This document shows, in pieces, positions 8,578-17,520 of a DNA stretch of 64,000 bases. Source of the DNA: Sedimentibacter sp. Its GTDB lineage: Bacteria; Bacillota; Clostridia; Tissierellales; Sedimentibacteraceae. Location: assembly GCA_018436705.1 (NCBI GenBank), contig JAHDLA010000023.1, forward strand, positions 79,515 to 143,514, given 5' to 3'. The translations under genes were made by a program, and so were the position numbers. How positions within the stretch are numbered: the stretch's first letter is position 1; the number at the start of each line of letters is the position of its first letter. Below the pieces are notes generated by a model that had not been told where the DNA came from, did no database searches, and worked only from the letters and a program-made list of their open reading frames with translations.

Positions 8578-10323
8578 TTATATTTCTTCTGTGTGTACCG
8601 TAAATTCAAATTTACTTCCCTTTCCGGCAGTGCTTTCCACTGTTATATTCTCACCCATTATATTGAGTATTTCTTTTGCAATGGAAAGGCCAAGGCCTGT
8701 GCCTTTTTTTGAACGCGACTTGTCACTTTTATAAAATCTATCAAAAATATATGGTAAGTCATCAGGCGAAATGCCCTCGCCTGTATCTTCAACTGAAACC
8801 ACAACATATTTTTCTGCTATCTTTGTGGATATTTCTATAGTTCCGCCTTTTTTTACAAATTTATAAGCATTATCCAGCAATATTACCATGACCTGCTCAA
8901 TCCTGTCATAATTGGTATAAACCTTTGGAACTGGGCTTGCAGAATATACAAGGCTGATTTCCTCGTCATGAAGCCTGTATCTTTCATATACCATTTCCAA
9001 GAGAGCTTTTAAATCTACCCTGCTTTTATCAATAACCGCCCCATCGTTCTGAAGCCTGGACAGTTCCATAATATCATCCACAAGCCTTGAAAGTCTCAGG
9101 CTCTCCTGATAAATTATATTATAATATCTTTTAATATCCTTTTCGTCAGTTACAATGGAATCCATAAGCGGTTCAATTAGCCCTCTTATGGATGTCAGCG
9201 GTGAACGAAGTTCATGAGATACATTGGCCACATAATTTTTTCTCATGCTTTCCAGTTTTTCTAATTCAGTAATATCTCTAAACAATATAACAGCACCTAC
9301 AGCAGAGCTTTTTTCATCCTCTATTGAAGCTATTATTATTCTCATAATACGTCCATTAGCAGTACTATTTTTAACGATAGAATATTTTCCCTCAATAACC
9401 TGTGTAAGTTCTGTCAAATCCTCAGATATTATTTCTATTTCATCCACACATGTTTCCTTTATATCCTCCTTTAAATTAAACATGTCCAAAAACACTTTGT
9501 TAAAATGTGTTATATTTTTATTTTCATCTACCGCAATCATGCCCTCTTCAAGGCTGTCCAAAACTTTTTGAAGCCTGTTTTTTTCTATAAAAAGTTGTGA
9601 TACATTTCTGTACAAGTCAACAGACATCTTATTTAAGGTTCTTCCCAAAAAACCAATTTCTCCTTTCAGAGTTTCATCAGCCCGAATCGAAAAGTCTCCC
9701 TCGGTCATAGAAAGAGCCACCTCTACCACATTCTTCACAGGTTTAACTATTCTTTGCAAAACAATGTATGAAAGAAGCGAAATAAACGGAATAACGATAA
9801 ACAGAGAAATAACCACAGCCTTCATAAAACGAATCCTGTCAGGCAAGAAATCTGCTGCATGTTCTAAAGCAAAAGCGGCACCAATAATTTGATTTTCCTT
9901 TACAATCGGCATCCCCACAAGCACCAAAGGATTGTTCGGATAATCGTATAATTTAACAACCGTTTTTTTATTTTTTAAAATTTCACTGATTGAATCATTT
10001 ATTTTTTCTTCTGTAGTATTGTCTGTTTTTTCTCCTGTGTTTATAAGAATTGTACCGTCAGAGTTAAATATGATATATTGTCTGTTATTCTCCTCCACGG
10101 AATTCATTATAATGTTTTCATATGTATTTCTGTCAATATTTCCGTCAATATAATTAAGAGTGTTCTGTTCCACAAGAGAAAGCGCAGGAATAAGCTGTTT
10201 CCCCATGTTATCCACCTTAATACTTTCCGACATTACAGCACCCAAAAAAGCTACAAGCACCGATGATATCATCAGTGCCAGTGAAATCAAGATTGTAAGG
10301 CGCCTAGTTATTGTATTTTTCAC
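8578..10323 (-). CDS. PhoR/PnpS-like sensor histidine kinase
   Basis: Membrane sensor of 581 residues, GTG start. Order: membrane segment about 8-30, extracytoplasmic sensor region to about 162, second membrane segment about 165-188, HAMP, PAS near 250-340, HisKA with the H box VSHELRSPLTS near 370, then HATPase with N box (LLDNAYKFV), G1 (DTGEGIS), F box (IFDRFYKSDKS) and G2 (GTGLGLS). All kinase residues look intact. It overlaps the response regulator gene by 4 bases (ATGA-type coupling). The PAS plus HAMP layout is that of PhoR, but the signal is unknown; given the neighbours it may respond to envelope stress or an exported compound. Confidence 0.93.
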   Translation of the reverse strand: MKNTITRRLTILISLALMISSVLVAFLGAVMSESIKVDNMGKQLIPALSLVEQNTLNYIDGNIDRNTYENIIMNSVEENNRQYIIFNSDGTILINTGEKTDNTTEEKINDSISEILKNKKTVVKLYDYPNNPLVLVGMPIVKENQIIGAAFALEHAADFLPDRIRFMKAVVISLFIVIPFISLLSYIVLQRIVKPVKNVVEVALSMTEGDFSIRADETLKGEIGFLGRTLNKMSVDLYRNVSQLFIEKNRLQKVLDSLEEGMIAVDENKNITHFNKVFLDMFNLKEDIKETCVDEIEIISEDLTELTQVIEGKYSIVKNSTANGRIMRIIIASIEDEKSSAVGAVILFRDITELEKLESMRKNYVANVSHELRSPLTSIRGLIEPLMDSIVTDEKDIKRYYNIIYQESLRLSRLVDDIMELSRLQNDGAVIDKSRVDLKALLEMVYERYRLHDEEISLVYSASPVPKVYTNYDRIEQVMVILLDNAYKFVKKGGTIEISTKIAEKYVVVSVEDTGEGISPDDLPYIFDRFYKSDKSRSKKGTGLGLSIAKEILNIMGENITVESTAGKGSKFEFTVHTEEI

Positions 10324-11012
10324 TGTTCTACCTCGAATTTATATCCAACTCCGTACACTGTCTGCAGACTCCAGCTTGTACCATCCTGAGGTAGCTTTGA
10401 TCTTATTCGTTTAATGTGTGTATCGACGGTGCGCGTATCACCGTAATATTCATATCCCCACACTCTGTCAAGTATCTGCTCTCTTGAAAACACTTGTCCC
10501 GGATTAGAGGACAGAAGGTATAGTATTTCAACCTCCTTAGGCGTTGAAATTACAACTTCATTCTTGTACGTAACCTGATACTTTTTAATGCTTATTTTCA
10601 ATTCACCAAACAAAAGGGTCAATGATTTTCCTTCCACTGCATTTTCAGTAATCCTTCTCCTTACAGCCTTAATCCTGGCTACTACTTCCCTGGGACTGAA
10701 AGGCTTTACTATGTAATCATCCGCTCCAAGCTCCAGGCCCAAAATCCTGTCAATTTCCTCGCCCTTTGCAGTCAGCATAATTATTGGCACCGTGCTTGAT
10801 TTTCTTATTTCCTTGCATACGTCCAGCCCGTTTTTTTTTGGCATCATAATATCAAGCACAACCAAATCAGGTCGGTTATCTTTGACCTGCATCAAGGCAT
10901 TCTCGCCATCATAGGCCGACATGCATGTAAAACCCTCATTTTTCAAGTATATTTTAAGAGATTCATGCACCACCGGATCATCATCACATATCAAAATATT
11001 GGTATCTCTCAT
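10320..11012 (-). CDS. OmpR/PhoB-family response regulator
   Basis: 230 residues: receiver domain (acidic DD pair near residue 10, phospho-acceptor Asp in VVLDIMMPKKNG near 54, Thr in IMLTAK, Lys in YIVKPFSPRE) followed by a winged-helix DNA-binding domain (VVISTPKEVEILYLLSS... RTVDTHIKRIRSKL). First gene of the two-component pair. Target is not proven; the next transcription unit, the TolC/HlyD/ABC-2 operon, is the obvious candidate and carries direct repeats before its promoter. Confidence 0.95.
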   Translation of the reverse strand: MRDTNILICDDDPVVHESLKIYLKNEGFTCMSAYDGENALMQVKDNRPDLVVLDIMMPKKNGLDVCKEIRKSSTVPIIMLTAKGEEIDRILGLELGADDYIVKPFSPREVVARIKAVRRRITENAVEGKSLTLLFGELKISIKKYQVTYKNEVVISTPKEVEILYLLSSNPGQVFSREQILDRVWGYEYYGDTRTVDTHIKRIRSKLPQDGTSWSLQTVYGVGYKFEVEQ

Positions 11013-11191
11013 CTGTCAACTTCCTTCTTATAATTTTTATCTCTATGCTATGAAAAGTATAACACAAAAATATATAATTGATAATATTGTTTTTCCAATA
11101 ATTAATTTCACAATGAGTATATTATAAGTTTATTGCAAACGAGCTTCAGTTCAACAAATAGCTTTTAGTCAAAGCAAACGCAATAGTGTCG

Positions 11192-11911
11192 CTAAAGCAT
11201 GGAATCAATATCCTTCGTATCGCCCGTTTCTTGTTTTAGTAATTGGTAATATCCTGTAGTAGAAACCGCAAATGCACTAACCGCATCAACAATTATATCC
11301 TTCATTGTATCCTCCAAGGCTTTTCTTCCAACCAAAGGAATTCCGTTTTTCAGCGTATGCTTTTGCATGTTAAGAGATAGCAAGCCGTCAAAAGTAAATT
11401 CATAAATCTCCCAAGCAGCTCCTGCTGCCAATGCAAAGCAAAAAGCAAACATTGCAACAAAAAACGGACTCAATTTTAGGTTAATGTAACTGGCATCGTT
11501 TAAAAAACTCACAAGCCAAAACCCTAGCGCCCCAAGCATTGCCCCACTGAATGCATGCAGAATTGTATCCCAGTACGGTATCAAATAGTAGAAATCCCGC
11601 ACTTCTCCCAAATATATTGCACAAAATAAAAATATAAAATATAACACTTCCATATTATTTGGAATATCTATTGAAAGCCGACGTTCAACTATAGATGGAA
11701 TCATCATTACAATCAACCCTAAAATACACTGTATAAGCATAAGAACATAATCACTTTTTATTTTAACATAAGCATCCGAAACGGTAAGCTCGGAAGGTGC
11801 CATTACTATTCTTACTATCGTATAAGCAATAGAAATTAATAAAACAACAAATAAGAAGTAACCCGTGATATTCTTCCAATTTCTTTTCTTTTTTTCATTG
11901 ATTCCCGACAT
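11192..11911 (-). CDS. YjdF/DUF2238-like membrane protein
   Basis: 239 residues with about six or seven membrane segments. Conserved polar positions lie within segments: YYLIPYWDTILHAFSG (Asp and His in the membrane) and AAWEIYEFTFD, both typical of the DUF2238/YjdF-type family, whose function is not established. A GTG at 11917 is upstream but GAGAGG overlaps it; the ATG at 11911 has proper spacing. Stands alone; 180 bases from the response regulator start. Confidence 0.65.
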   Translation of the reverse strand: MSGINEKKKRNWKNITGYFLFVVLLISIAYTIVRIVMAPSELTVSDAYVKIKSDYVLMLIQCILGLIVMMIPSIVERRLSIDIPNNMEVLYFIFLFCAIYLGEVRDFYYLIPYWDTILHAFSGAMLGALGFWLVSFLNDASYINLKLSPFFVAMFAFCFALAAGAAWEIYEFTFDGLLSLNMQKHTLKNGIPLVGRKALEDTMKDIIVDAVSAFAVSTTGYYQLLKQETGDTKDIDSML

Positions 11912-12048
11912 ATTCACCTCTCAGTATTCATTAAGTTTGCAACTAATTATATCCTATTATTCTTAATATTATATTATGCTGTGCTTTAGTATTCTTTCTT
12001 TTTTATTATTTATAAAAAGATTCCCATTTTACTGCGGAAAATATCGCT

Positions 12049-12090
12049 AAAAAAGGAGCACCATATACATAAATATGATACTCCTTTTTA
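12049..12090. terminator. hairpin, probable bidirectional terminator
   Basis: AAAAAGGAG / CTCCTTTTT outer stem with an inner stem CATAT / ATATG; A and T tracts on both sides. Confidence 0.65.
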
Positions 12091-12109
12091 TTCTTCAACA
12101 AATATATTA

Positions 12110-12268
12110 TTATTCCAAAACATAATTCAAAATAACATCATTACCATTCATAAAATCCTCTATGGAAAGGCTTAACAGTATATCCGGCGTATATGCATTG
12201 CTGCCGTTCGTTTCATATTTTATACAAACCAACGACCCCCAGGCCGTTAAATATGCGTAATTAAAAAT
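12110..12268 (-). pseudogene. in-frame coding remnant downstream of the CobS-like gene
   Basis: Directly after the TAA of the CobS-like gene the same frame stays open for 52 more codons and ends with TAA TAA. The peptide looks protein-like (AYLTAWGSLVCIKYETNG..., ending NDVILNYVLE) rather than random AT-rich translation. It has no start codon or ribosome site of its own. Either a remnant of a deleted gene's 3' end or a former C-terminal extension. I cannot assign a family. Confidence 0.3.
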
Positions 12269-12970
12269 TTAAATTTTCAGTATATATGTAATTATAAGAA
12301 ACAAAAGCTGCGTCATTTCAATGATTGTTCCTTCAACTGAATTCGGAAGCTTTTTTATTTTTTCATCCAAAATGCTCACAACGGCAACAAGTACAATATA
12401 TGTAAGTGCAAGTGGAACAACCAGTCTGTAATTAAATATGGCAGCTGTAAAAAACGAAACTCCAAATGCTGCTATAATATGGTACCGCCCGCAGTACTTC
12501 ATGATTGTCGTGTTGCTCTTGTTACGTTTTATTGCTGAGCTTGATATAATGAGACCTGAGTATCCTGCCGAAGCCATGACTATCAATGCTGTGGAAGGGA
12601 CAATTCTGAAAATAGAAAAATACATTAAATTAATTAATATAATACCGATCAGTCCTGCAAGCTGCTCTGACTGATATTTTGGTTTTATATAATAATTTAA
12701 TGTTTTGTAGGTATCTCTCATAGTTATAGTTTTTGTAACTATATTATAATATGATAGGATTAAAGCACTTACAAAAAAACCGTCATAGAATATTTTCAGA
12801 GACGAAATAATAAATGCAATTAAGCCAATGGCAAGTCCAATCAAGGGCAGTGCCATTATGCCGCTTTTATAATCTTCTTCATTTTCCTCTGCGTATATGG
12901 TAATATCAACACAAGTATATCTTTTCAGCATCAATACAATGCCTATTACAATACTTCTCAAGTCAAACAT
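12269..12970 (-). CDS. divergent CobS-like membrane protein
   Basis: 233 residues, five or six membrane segments. The N-terminal LPLIGLAIGLIAF and the C-terminal GTIIEMTQLLFLI match the ends of adenosylcobinamide-GDP ribazoletransferase (CobS), and overall length fits, but the DGLxDxxDG catalytic motif expected near residue 60-70 is missing (the region reads MRDTYKTLNYY). So it probably is not a working cobalamin synthase. GAGGG seven bases before the ATG at 12970 and a promoter just upstream (TATAAT at 12995-13000) rule out the longer frame to 13006. No other cobalamin synthesis gene is adjacent. Confidence 0.5.
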   Translation of the reverse strand: MFDLRSIVIGIVLMLKRYTCVDITIYAEENEEDYKSGIMALPLIGLAIGLIAFIISSLKIFYDGFFVSALILSYYNIVTKTITMRDTYKTLNYYIKPKYQSEQLAGLIGIILINLMYFSIFRIVPSTALIVMASAGYSGLIISSSAIKRNKSNTTIMKYCGRYHIIAAFGVSFFTAAIFNYRLVVPLALTYIVLVAVVSILDEKIKKLPNSVEGTIIEMTQLLFLIITYILKI

Positions 12971-12994
12971 GTCTATACCCTCATTATTTTTACC

Positions 12995-13000
12995 ATTATA
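12995..13000 (-). promoter_or_regulatory. extended -10 promoter of the CobS-like gene
   Basis: Minus strand TGTTATAAT: a perfect -10 with the TG extension; the -35 region (TTTAAT, 17 bases upstream) is weak. It lies inside the longer reading frame and so supports the start at 12970. Confidence 0.5.
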
Positions 13001-13048
13001 ACACATATGAAAAATTTATTAAATATGTTATTTTCAAACAATATTATG

Positions 13049-14401
13049 CTAAATTAGAGAATAAAATCTCATCAATATAAGATATGCTTCTTGGTATGTG
13101 CAGTAATTGTGAGGCTTGAAGCTTGTTCCGTAACCTTTAAGCAATCCTTTGTTTGATGCGAAATATATAATGTTTTTTTCAGATTTGCTAACACTTGAAA
13201 TGTCATCATAATTAACAGACTTGTAGTCAGAAATATCAACACCTAATTCATTCCCCAAATAGTTAAATATTTTTGCAATCTCAAGCCTGGTTATATATTT
13301 ATTTAAATCCGACAATCCATCAGCATCAATTAATCCTATCTGGTATGCTTCATAAAGCTTTTTTTCTTTAGAATCGCTCACGTTAAAGTCAATGTTTACT
13401 ACATCTGCACAGCTATTAACAAAAATTTCACCTTTTACAGGGTCAATTGCTACATTGCCCTCATCGCTGATTAAGCTGAAAGTTTTTACGAATTCTTCTC
13501 TGCCAAGCTTTTTTTCTATTACATTCAAAGTTAGTACATAAAAATCTTCTCTTGTTACATAGGAGCCATACATTCCGTCAAATTCTTCAGGAATAAGAGC
13601 TGCCTCCTTCATAGCTTGTATAGTATCTAATGCCCAAGAATCAGGCTTTTGCGGCAAAGCTTCAAGCCACATCTTCGAATCCGCAGTTACGGACTTTAAA
13701 CTTTCATCTAAAGCATGTGCTAAAACCTCAACCTTTTTATGTATAACGGTATAATTATCTTTATCAATAGTTCTTATAATATTGGGATGAATTTCATTGT
13801 ACCATATTAAATCCACGACTTCATCTTCAAAGCTCAGGGAAGCATGCTTATTTACAAATACATTTTCATAACCGTCTTCCCATGTACCGTATGTGCACCC
13901 CTCATTTAATTTATCAAATTCTTTTTTAATTCTATCATGTCCGTAAGAATTAAATAAATAATCACTTACATAATGCCCCATCTCATAAACAAATCCTTCC
14001 TCGGATGCAACGCAAGAAGTATTGTACATGCTGCTTTGAAGTGTATTTATATATATATCAGCCGAATGTTCACTTAATTTATATTCAGAAAACAAATCCT
14101 TTATTTTTTCAGTCTTATTTACTATAATATTTGTTTCTATACCCTTATCAGAATAATACTGTGTTATTTCCTTTATAACCCCATCCGAGAATCTGCTTAA
14201 CCCATGTTCAAGAACCAGCAGGCATTCTCTGTATCTTACATATTCCACGTCATCCGGAATAATTATGTTTATATTGTAATTACTTTCAAGATTTTTAATT
14301 AATTCTTCTTCATCTGAAGGTTCATATGCAAGACCGTATGCATATGTTCCTACAAAGCATATTGCAAAGGCAACACATAAAATTCTTATTAGTTTTATCA
14401 T
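13049..14401 (-). CDS. secreted protein: inactive-looking metallopeptidase region plus S-layer-homology-like C-terminus
   Basis: 450 residues with a signal peptide (MIKLIRILCVAFAICFVGTYAYG). Around residue 142 it reads YEMGHYVSDYLF, the shape of an HExxH zinc site with the first His replaced by Tyr; about 45 residues on comes FVNKHASLSFEDEVVD, resembling the third-ligand segment (ExxE) of gluzincin-type proteases of the lethal-factor/S-layer group. So a protease fold that lost catalysis is likely. From about 270 to 450 there are SLH-like repeats (SWALDTIQAMKEAALIPEEF..., YITRLEIAKIF, KGLLKGYGTSFKPHNYCTYQEAYLIL), which bind secondary wall polymers. Clear GAGG seven bases before ATG. Single gene, divergent from rlmH. 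Confidence 0.6.
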   Translation of the reverse strand: MIKLIRILCVAFAICFVGTYAYGLAYEPSDEEELIKNLESNYNINIIIPDDVEYVRYRECLLVLEHGLSRFSDGVIKEITQYYSDKGIETNIIVNKTEKIKDLFSEYKLSEHSADIYINTLQSSMYNTSCVASEEGFVYEMGHYVSDYLFNSYGHDRIKKEFDKLNEGCTYGTWEDGYENVFVNKHASLSFEDEVVDLIWYNEIHPNIIRTIDKDNYTVIHKKVEVLAHALDESLKSVTADSKMWLEALPQKPDSWALDTIQAMKEAALIPEEFDGMYGSYVTREDFYVLTLNVIEKKLGREEFVKTFSLISDEGNVAIDPVKGEIFVNSCADVVNIDFNVSDSKEKKLYEAYQIGLIDADGLSDLNKYITRLEIAKIFNYLGNELGVDISDYKSVNYDDISSVSKSEKNIIYFASNKGLLKGYGTSFKPHNYCTYQEAYLILMRFYSLI

Positions 14402-14490
14402 ATTTCTACCTCGCTAATTTGGATTTTATTGCTTGCGTTAGCGTGATTATTAAAAAATTATAACATATTAGTAGTTTATAATCAATAAAA

Positions 14491-14505
14491 TTGTAAACGT
14501 TTACT
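14491..14505. promoter_or_regulatory. candidate cre-like palindrome
   Basis: TTGTAAACGTTTACT, containing the perfect palindrome GTAAACGTTTAC, matches the CcpA/LacI-family cre pattern at all but the last base. It lies between two divergent genes, 90 bases from the SLH protein start and 93 from rlmH. Which gene it would control is unknown. Confidence 0.35.
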
Positions 14506-14597
14506 AAAAAAATCCTGTAAAAATTTGTTTCTTATTGTTATACTATTATATTATAAAGGAAAAATTTTATGAAAAAAACTTGCTTAAGGATACTAAG

Positions 14598-15077
14598 ATG
14601 AAAATTACAATAATTTCCGTAGGAAAAATTAAAGAAAAATTTTTTACAGACGCAATAAATGAATATTCAAAAAGGCTTTCAAAATTCTGCAAACTGTCAG
14701 AAGAAATAATACATGACGAAAGGGCTGATGAAAGCTTTTCTCCTGCAGAAATAGAACAGGTGAAAATTAAAGAAGGTATAAAAATATTAAATAAGGTCGC
14801 CAAAAACACTTATACTGTTGTGTTGGATGTAAAGGGAAAACAACTTACTTCTGAAGAACTTGCCGAAAAAATCAATTCACTGGGAATTGGCGGAATTTCA
14901 GATATAACATTTATAATAGGTGGCAGTAACGGACTGTCCAAGGAAGTTCTGGATGCTGCAAACTTCAAGCTTTCATTTTCCAAAATGACATTTCCGCACC
15001 AGCTTTTTAAAGTAATTTTAATGGAACAGATATACAGAGCATTTAAAATTAATTCGGGTGAGGCATATCATAAGTAA
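14598..15077 (+). CDS. rlmH: 23S rRNA pseudouridine-1915 N3-methyltransferase
   Basis: SPOUT-class methyltransferase that modifies pseudouridine 1915 in helix 69 of 23S rRNA. 159 residues, the family's standard size. Motifs: KITIISVGKIKEKFF at the start, LDVKGKQLTSEELA, the SAM-knot FIIGGSNGLSKEV, and the family-typical ending MTFPHQLFKVILMEQIYRAF...GEAYHK. The start at 14598 has AAGGA 7 bases before it; a frame open to 14535 has no ribosome site. Normally found near the origin-proximal region in Firmicutes; here it stands alone. Confidence 0.95.
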   Translation: MKITIISVGKIKEKFFTDAINEYSKRLSKFCKLSEEIIHDERADESFSPAEIEQVKIKEGIKILNKVAKNTYTVVLDVKGKQLTSEELAEKINSLGIGGISDITFIIGGSNGLSKEVLDAANFKLSFSKMTFPHQLFKVILMEQIYRAFKINSGEAYHK

Positions 15078-15100
15078 TTATAATTTATTATTGATTTTTC

Positions 15101-15285
15101 TTAATACTGTAAGATATAATTAACCTGTTCTTCAATATAGCTGGTTTCATTAAGTTTTACTTCAAACGGAATACTTTCTTCCGCTCTCACTTGTTTTATC
15201 TTTTGTGAATAATTAGTCGTATAATATATGTTACGGGGAAGTATATTATAAGTGATATGCCTAACTTTATGCAGAAAAATGTTAG
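15101..15285 (-). pseudogene. possible C-terminal gene fragment
   Basis: A frame open from inside the tfoX-like gene to 15101 translates in its second half to a plausible charged peptide (QKIKQVRAEESIPFEVKL... EEQVNYILQY). It has no start codon with a ribosome site; the only start is a TTG inside the neighbouring gene. Looks like the tail of a lost gene; no family recognised. Confidence 0.25.
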
Positions 15286-15540
15286 CTATTTTACTGAATT
15301 GCAAAATTCTTTTAGCTCACTTTTTATTTCCTCTGAAAGGCTGTGCCACCTGACTCCCTGTATTGCTCCCTCCAGCGCGCACAGTCTGTTAATGCATGCA
15401 GAACTATCATTAGCCTTAATTTCAAGCCAAGCCTGTCTGCTTCCGACTTTCTTTAATTGTTCAGTTGTATTTATACCGATTTCATTAAGCTGTTCTTCAA
15501 GTTTAATTCCTATATTAGGTAATTTGCTTAATTCTCCCAT
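15286..15540 (-). CDS. TfoX C-terminal domain protein
   Basis: 84 residues with the helical TfoX C-terminal domain: LSKLPNIGIKLEEQLNEIGI (helix-hairpin-helix-like), EQLKKVGSRQAWLEIKA, then CINRLCALEGAIQGVRWHSL. Small stand-alone versions are common in Firmicutes; function unknown, a DNA-binding or protein-binding role is assumed. The start at 15540 has an AAGGAGG six bases upstream, while the longer frame to 15624 lacks one. Confidence 0.8.
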   Translation of the reverse strand: MGELSKLPNIGIKLEEQLNEIGINTTEQLKKVGSRQAWLEIKANDSSACINRLCALEGAIQGVRWHSLSEEIKSELKEFCNSVK

Positions 15541-15620
15541 TATTACCTCCTTCACAAGTCTTATTAGGCAACAGCGGTTAATAAAATAATATAATAGCCA
15601 TACGCTAACATCATAAAGCT

Positions 15621-16445
15621 TCACTCCGACTCTATAAACGGTGAGTACATCATCAGCGCATGATTTTCTGTTATATATTGTTCTTCTATTAATTTTCCAG
15701 ATAAGTTATATTTTTTTCTGTAAAGCTCGTTGTGTCTGCTGAATGCTCCCCAGTATTCGCTCTCAAATCTATGGTTCTTTTCAACTATCTCATACCTGCT
15801 GCAGGGTTTAAAATCAGTCAACCATCTGCCCTCTAAATATGCTTCTCCCACTTTAACTCTCAGCTGAAAGTTATCTTCCGTATCATTTCTTATCATAAGA
15901 TCCCTGTATGGATAAACGCAGGTTGCTCCGCTGCCGAAAGGCTGAGTGCGGTTTGAATCCGGGAAGACATCAAATGAGTGGCGATATCTTTCCACAACCG
16001 TCAGCGGAGTATGAAGAGTCATCCAATATATCAGATTTGACAATTGACACAATCCTCCCCCAATTCCCATGGTATAGCTTCCGCAATATAAAACCATGCC
16101 TTGTACATAACCTTTTCTTGCAGTAGGATTTCCTATACATTTCCAATAGCTGAAGATTTCTCCTGGCTTTATTATTATTCCGTCAATTTTTTTAACCGCA
16201 AGTTTCAGATTGATAATTTTGTTGTATTGATAAATCATATCAACTTCCTTAAGCTTTCTGATCAATGGAGTATTATGAGAAAAATATTCATATTCCAAAT
16301 TGCTTTCGGATTGGCACCCGGCATATTTATACTTACCGGAATGCCACAGCATATATCGCAAAGCTGTATAATATGCTTTCCCTACTATCAAACGCATTTT
16401 GCTTCTGTTAACCGGTTTAATGGTCAAATTGTCAGCTTTCTTCAA
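15621..16445 (-). CDS. VanW family protein
   Basis: 274 residues, TTG start with GGGG 7 bases before it. Core VanW features: KPGEIFSYWKCIGNPTARKGY (around 92-112), the signature GIGGGLCQLSNLIYW near 128, and RYRHSFDVFPDSNRTQPFGSGAT near 153. No signal peptide is evident, as in the shorter cytosolic VanW versions. The biochemical role is unknown; homologues occur in vancomycin-resistance clusters and near wall genes, though no vanHAX genes are here. Its coding end is close to the tfoX-like gene. Confidence 0.85.
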   Translation of the reverse strand: MKKADNLTIKPVNRSKMRLIVGKAYYTALRYMLWHSGKYKYAGCQSESNLEYEYFSHNTPLIRKLKEVDMIYQYNKIINLKLAVKKIDGIIIKPGEIFSYWKCIGNPTARKGYVQGMVLYCGSYTMGIGGGLCQLSNLIYWMTLHTPLTVVERYRHSFDVFPDSNRTQPFGSGATCVYPYRDLMIRNDTEDNFQLRVKVGEAYLEGRWLTDFKPCSRYEIVEKNHRFESEYWGAFSRHNELYRKKYNLSGKLIEEQYITENHALMMYSPFIESE

Positions 16446-16458
16446 TTAACTTCCCCTT

Positions 16459-16959
16459 TTAATACTTTTGAAAGTATTCATCTTTTAGCATAGAGTAAAC
16501 CACCTGATCCAAGTATCCTCTCTCGGATTTGTAATTCTGCCTCAGCACACCGTCCCTGTACATTCCCACCTTTTCGTAGAGCTTTATTCCTGCAGAATTA
16601 TCAGGATATACGTCTAACCAGAATTTATTCATTTTAAGATTTTCAAATGCAAACTTAAACAATCCTGTTATTACTTCACTGCCATATCCCATTCTTTTTT
16701 TTGAGATAACAAATCTCCTAAGCTCAAATCGTCTGGACTTATTATCCAGATGAATAAGACAAAACCCTACTGTTTCATTATCTTCTTTCTGTTTAATAAC
16801 AAAAAGGGAAAAATCATTGTCCTTAATTTCTTCCTTATGTTCTTCATAAGTTCCTTTCCATACAAAGTCACTGTTATCCTTATGTTTTTCCATCTCCATA
16901 ATTGTATCGATATCTGATTCCTTTGCATCATCCAAGTACAGTCTTTTAGTTTCAATCAT
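16459..16959 (-). CDS. GNAT acetyltransferase (RimJ/RimL type)
   Basis: 166 residues, starts MIETKRLYLDDAKESD as in RimJ/RimL-type GNATs. The acetyl-CoA loop is visible (SKKRMGYGSEVITGLFKFAF, about 89-108), followed by KFWLDVYPDNSAGIKLYEKVGM and a C-terminal YLDQVVYSMLKDEY. Probably N-acetylates a protein or small molecule; substrate not inferable. Thirteen bases upstream of the VanW gene, possibly the same transcript. Confidence 0.88.
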   Translation of the reverse strand: MIETKRLYLDDAKESDIDTIMEMEKHKDNSDFVWKGTYEEHKEEIKDNDFSLFVIKQKEDNETVGFCLIHLDNKSRRFELRRFVISKKRMGYGSEVITGLFKFAFENLKMNKFWLDVYPDNSAGIKLYEKVGMYRDGVLRQNYKSERGYLDQVVYSMLKDEYFQKY

Positions 16960-17073
16960 TTTTGCCTCCTGTTAATTTTATGTTTACTACATAATATCAT
17001 GCTTTGTGCTGTTATATAAGAATTTATCAAAAAAGTAATCCTTTAATTTGGTTTCAATGTACATCATTAATTA

Positions 17074-17520
17074 TTATAACTGCATCTCAATAGTATTTTC
17101 TTTAAATCCCAATGATCTGTAAAATTGAATTGTATTTTTATTTTCAAATGCAACTGTTATTGTAATATTTGTGCAACCATTATTTTTCATCCACTCTATA
17201 TGGCTGCTCATCAAGCTTTTACCAATTCCACATCCACGGACACCATCATATACATGTAGCGAGTGAGTTTCTCCTTCAACTCCATTAAAAGTGGATATGC
17301 AATAACCCAATATTTCTTTGTCTTGGGAATTTTCGGCAATTGTTATTTTTATGTGGTCTTTATCAAATGCACCAAAATTATTAATTCTCTCTTCAAAAAT
17401 CAGATTTGAATACATTCCTCCAAAATTTTTTGATAATCTTTCATGGTACTCTCTGTTCTTTTCCCACAAACACTTTATAGTTGAAACATCGCTGAATGGT
17501 ATATCTCTGTAATGAAACAT
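17074..17520 (-). CDS. GNAT acetyltransferase
   Basis: 148 residues. The Q/RxxGxG/A acetyl-CoA loop is present (GVRGCGIGKSLMSSHIEWM, about 90-108), then ITITVAFENKNTIQFYRSLGF, the usual beta-5 and final helix. GGAGG lies 6 bases before the ATG. Single gene; acceptor substrate unknown. Confidence 0.85.
   Translation of the reverse strand: MFHYRDIPFSDVSTIKCLWEKNREYHERLSKNFGGMYSNLIFEERINNFGAFDKDHIKITIAENSQDKEILGYCISTFNGVEGETHSLHVYDGVRGCGIGKSLMSSHIEWMKNNGCTNITITVAFENKNTIQFYRSLGFKENTIEMQL

Larger units (their letters stand above)
11918..12268. other. intergenic region with hairpin and possible gene remnant
   Basis: Holds an AT-rich stretch, a long hairpin (12049-12090) and a 53-codon open stretch on the minus strand (12110-12268) that continues the reading frame of the CobS-like gene after its TAA stop. 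Confidence 0.5.

Noticed and set aside
12110..13006. Programmed stop-codon readthrough of the CobS-like gene
   Set aside because: The frame stays open by 52 codons only, there is no stimulatory structure next to the stop, and chance or gene decay explains it as well.
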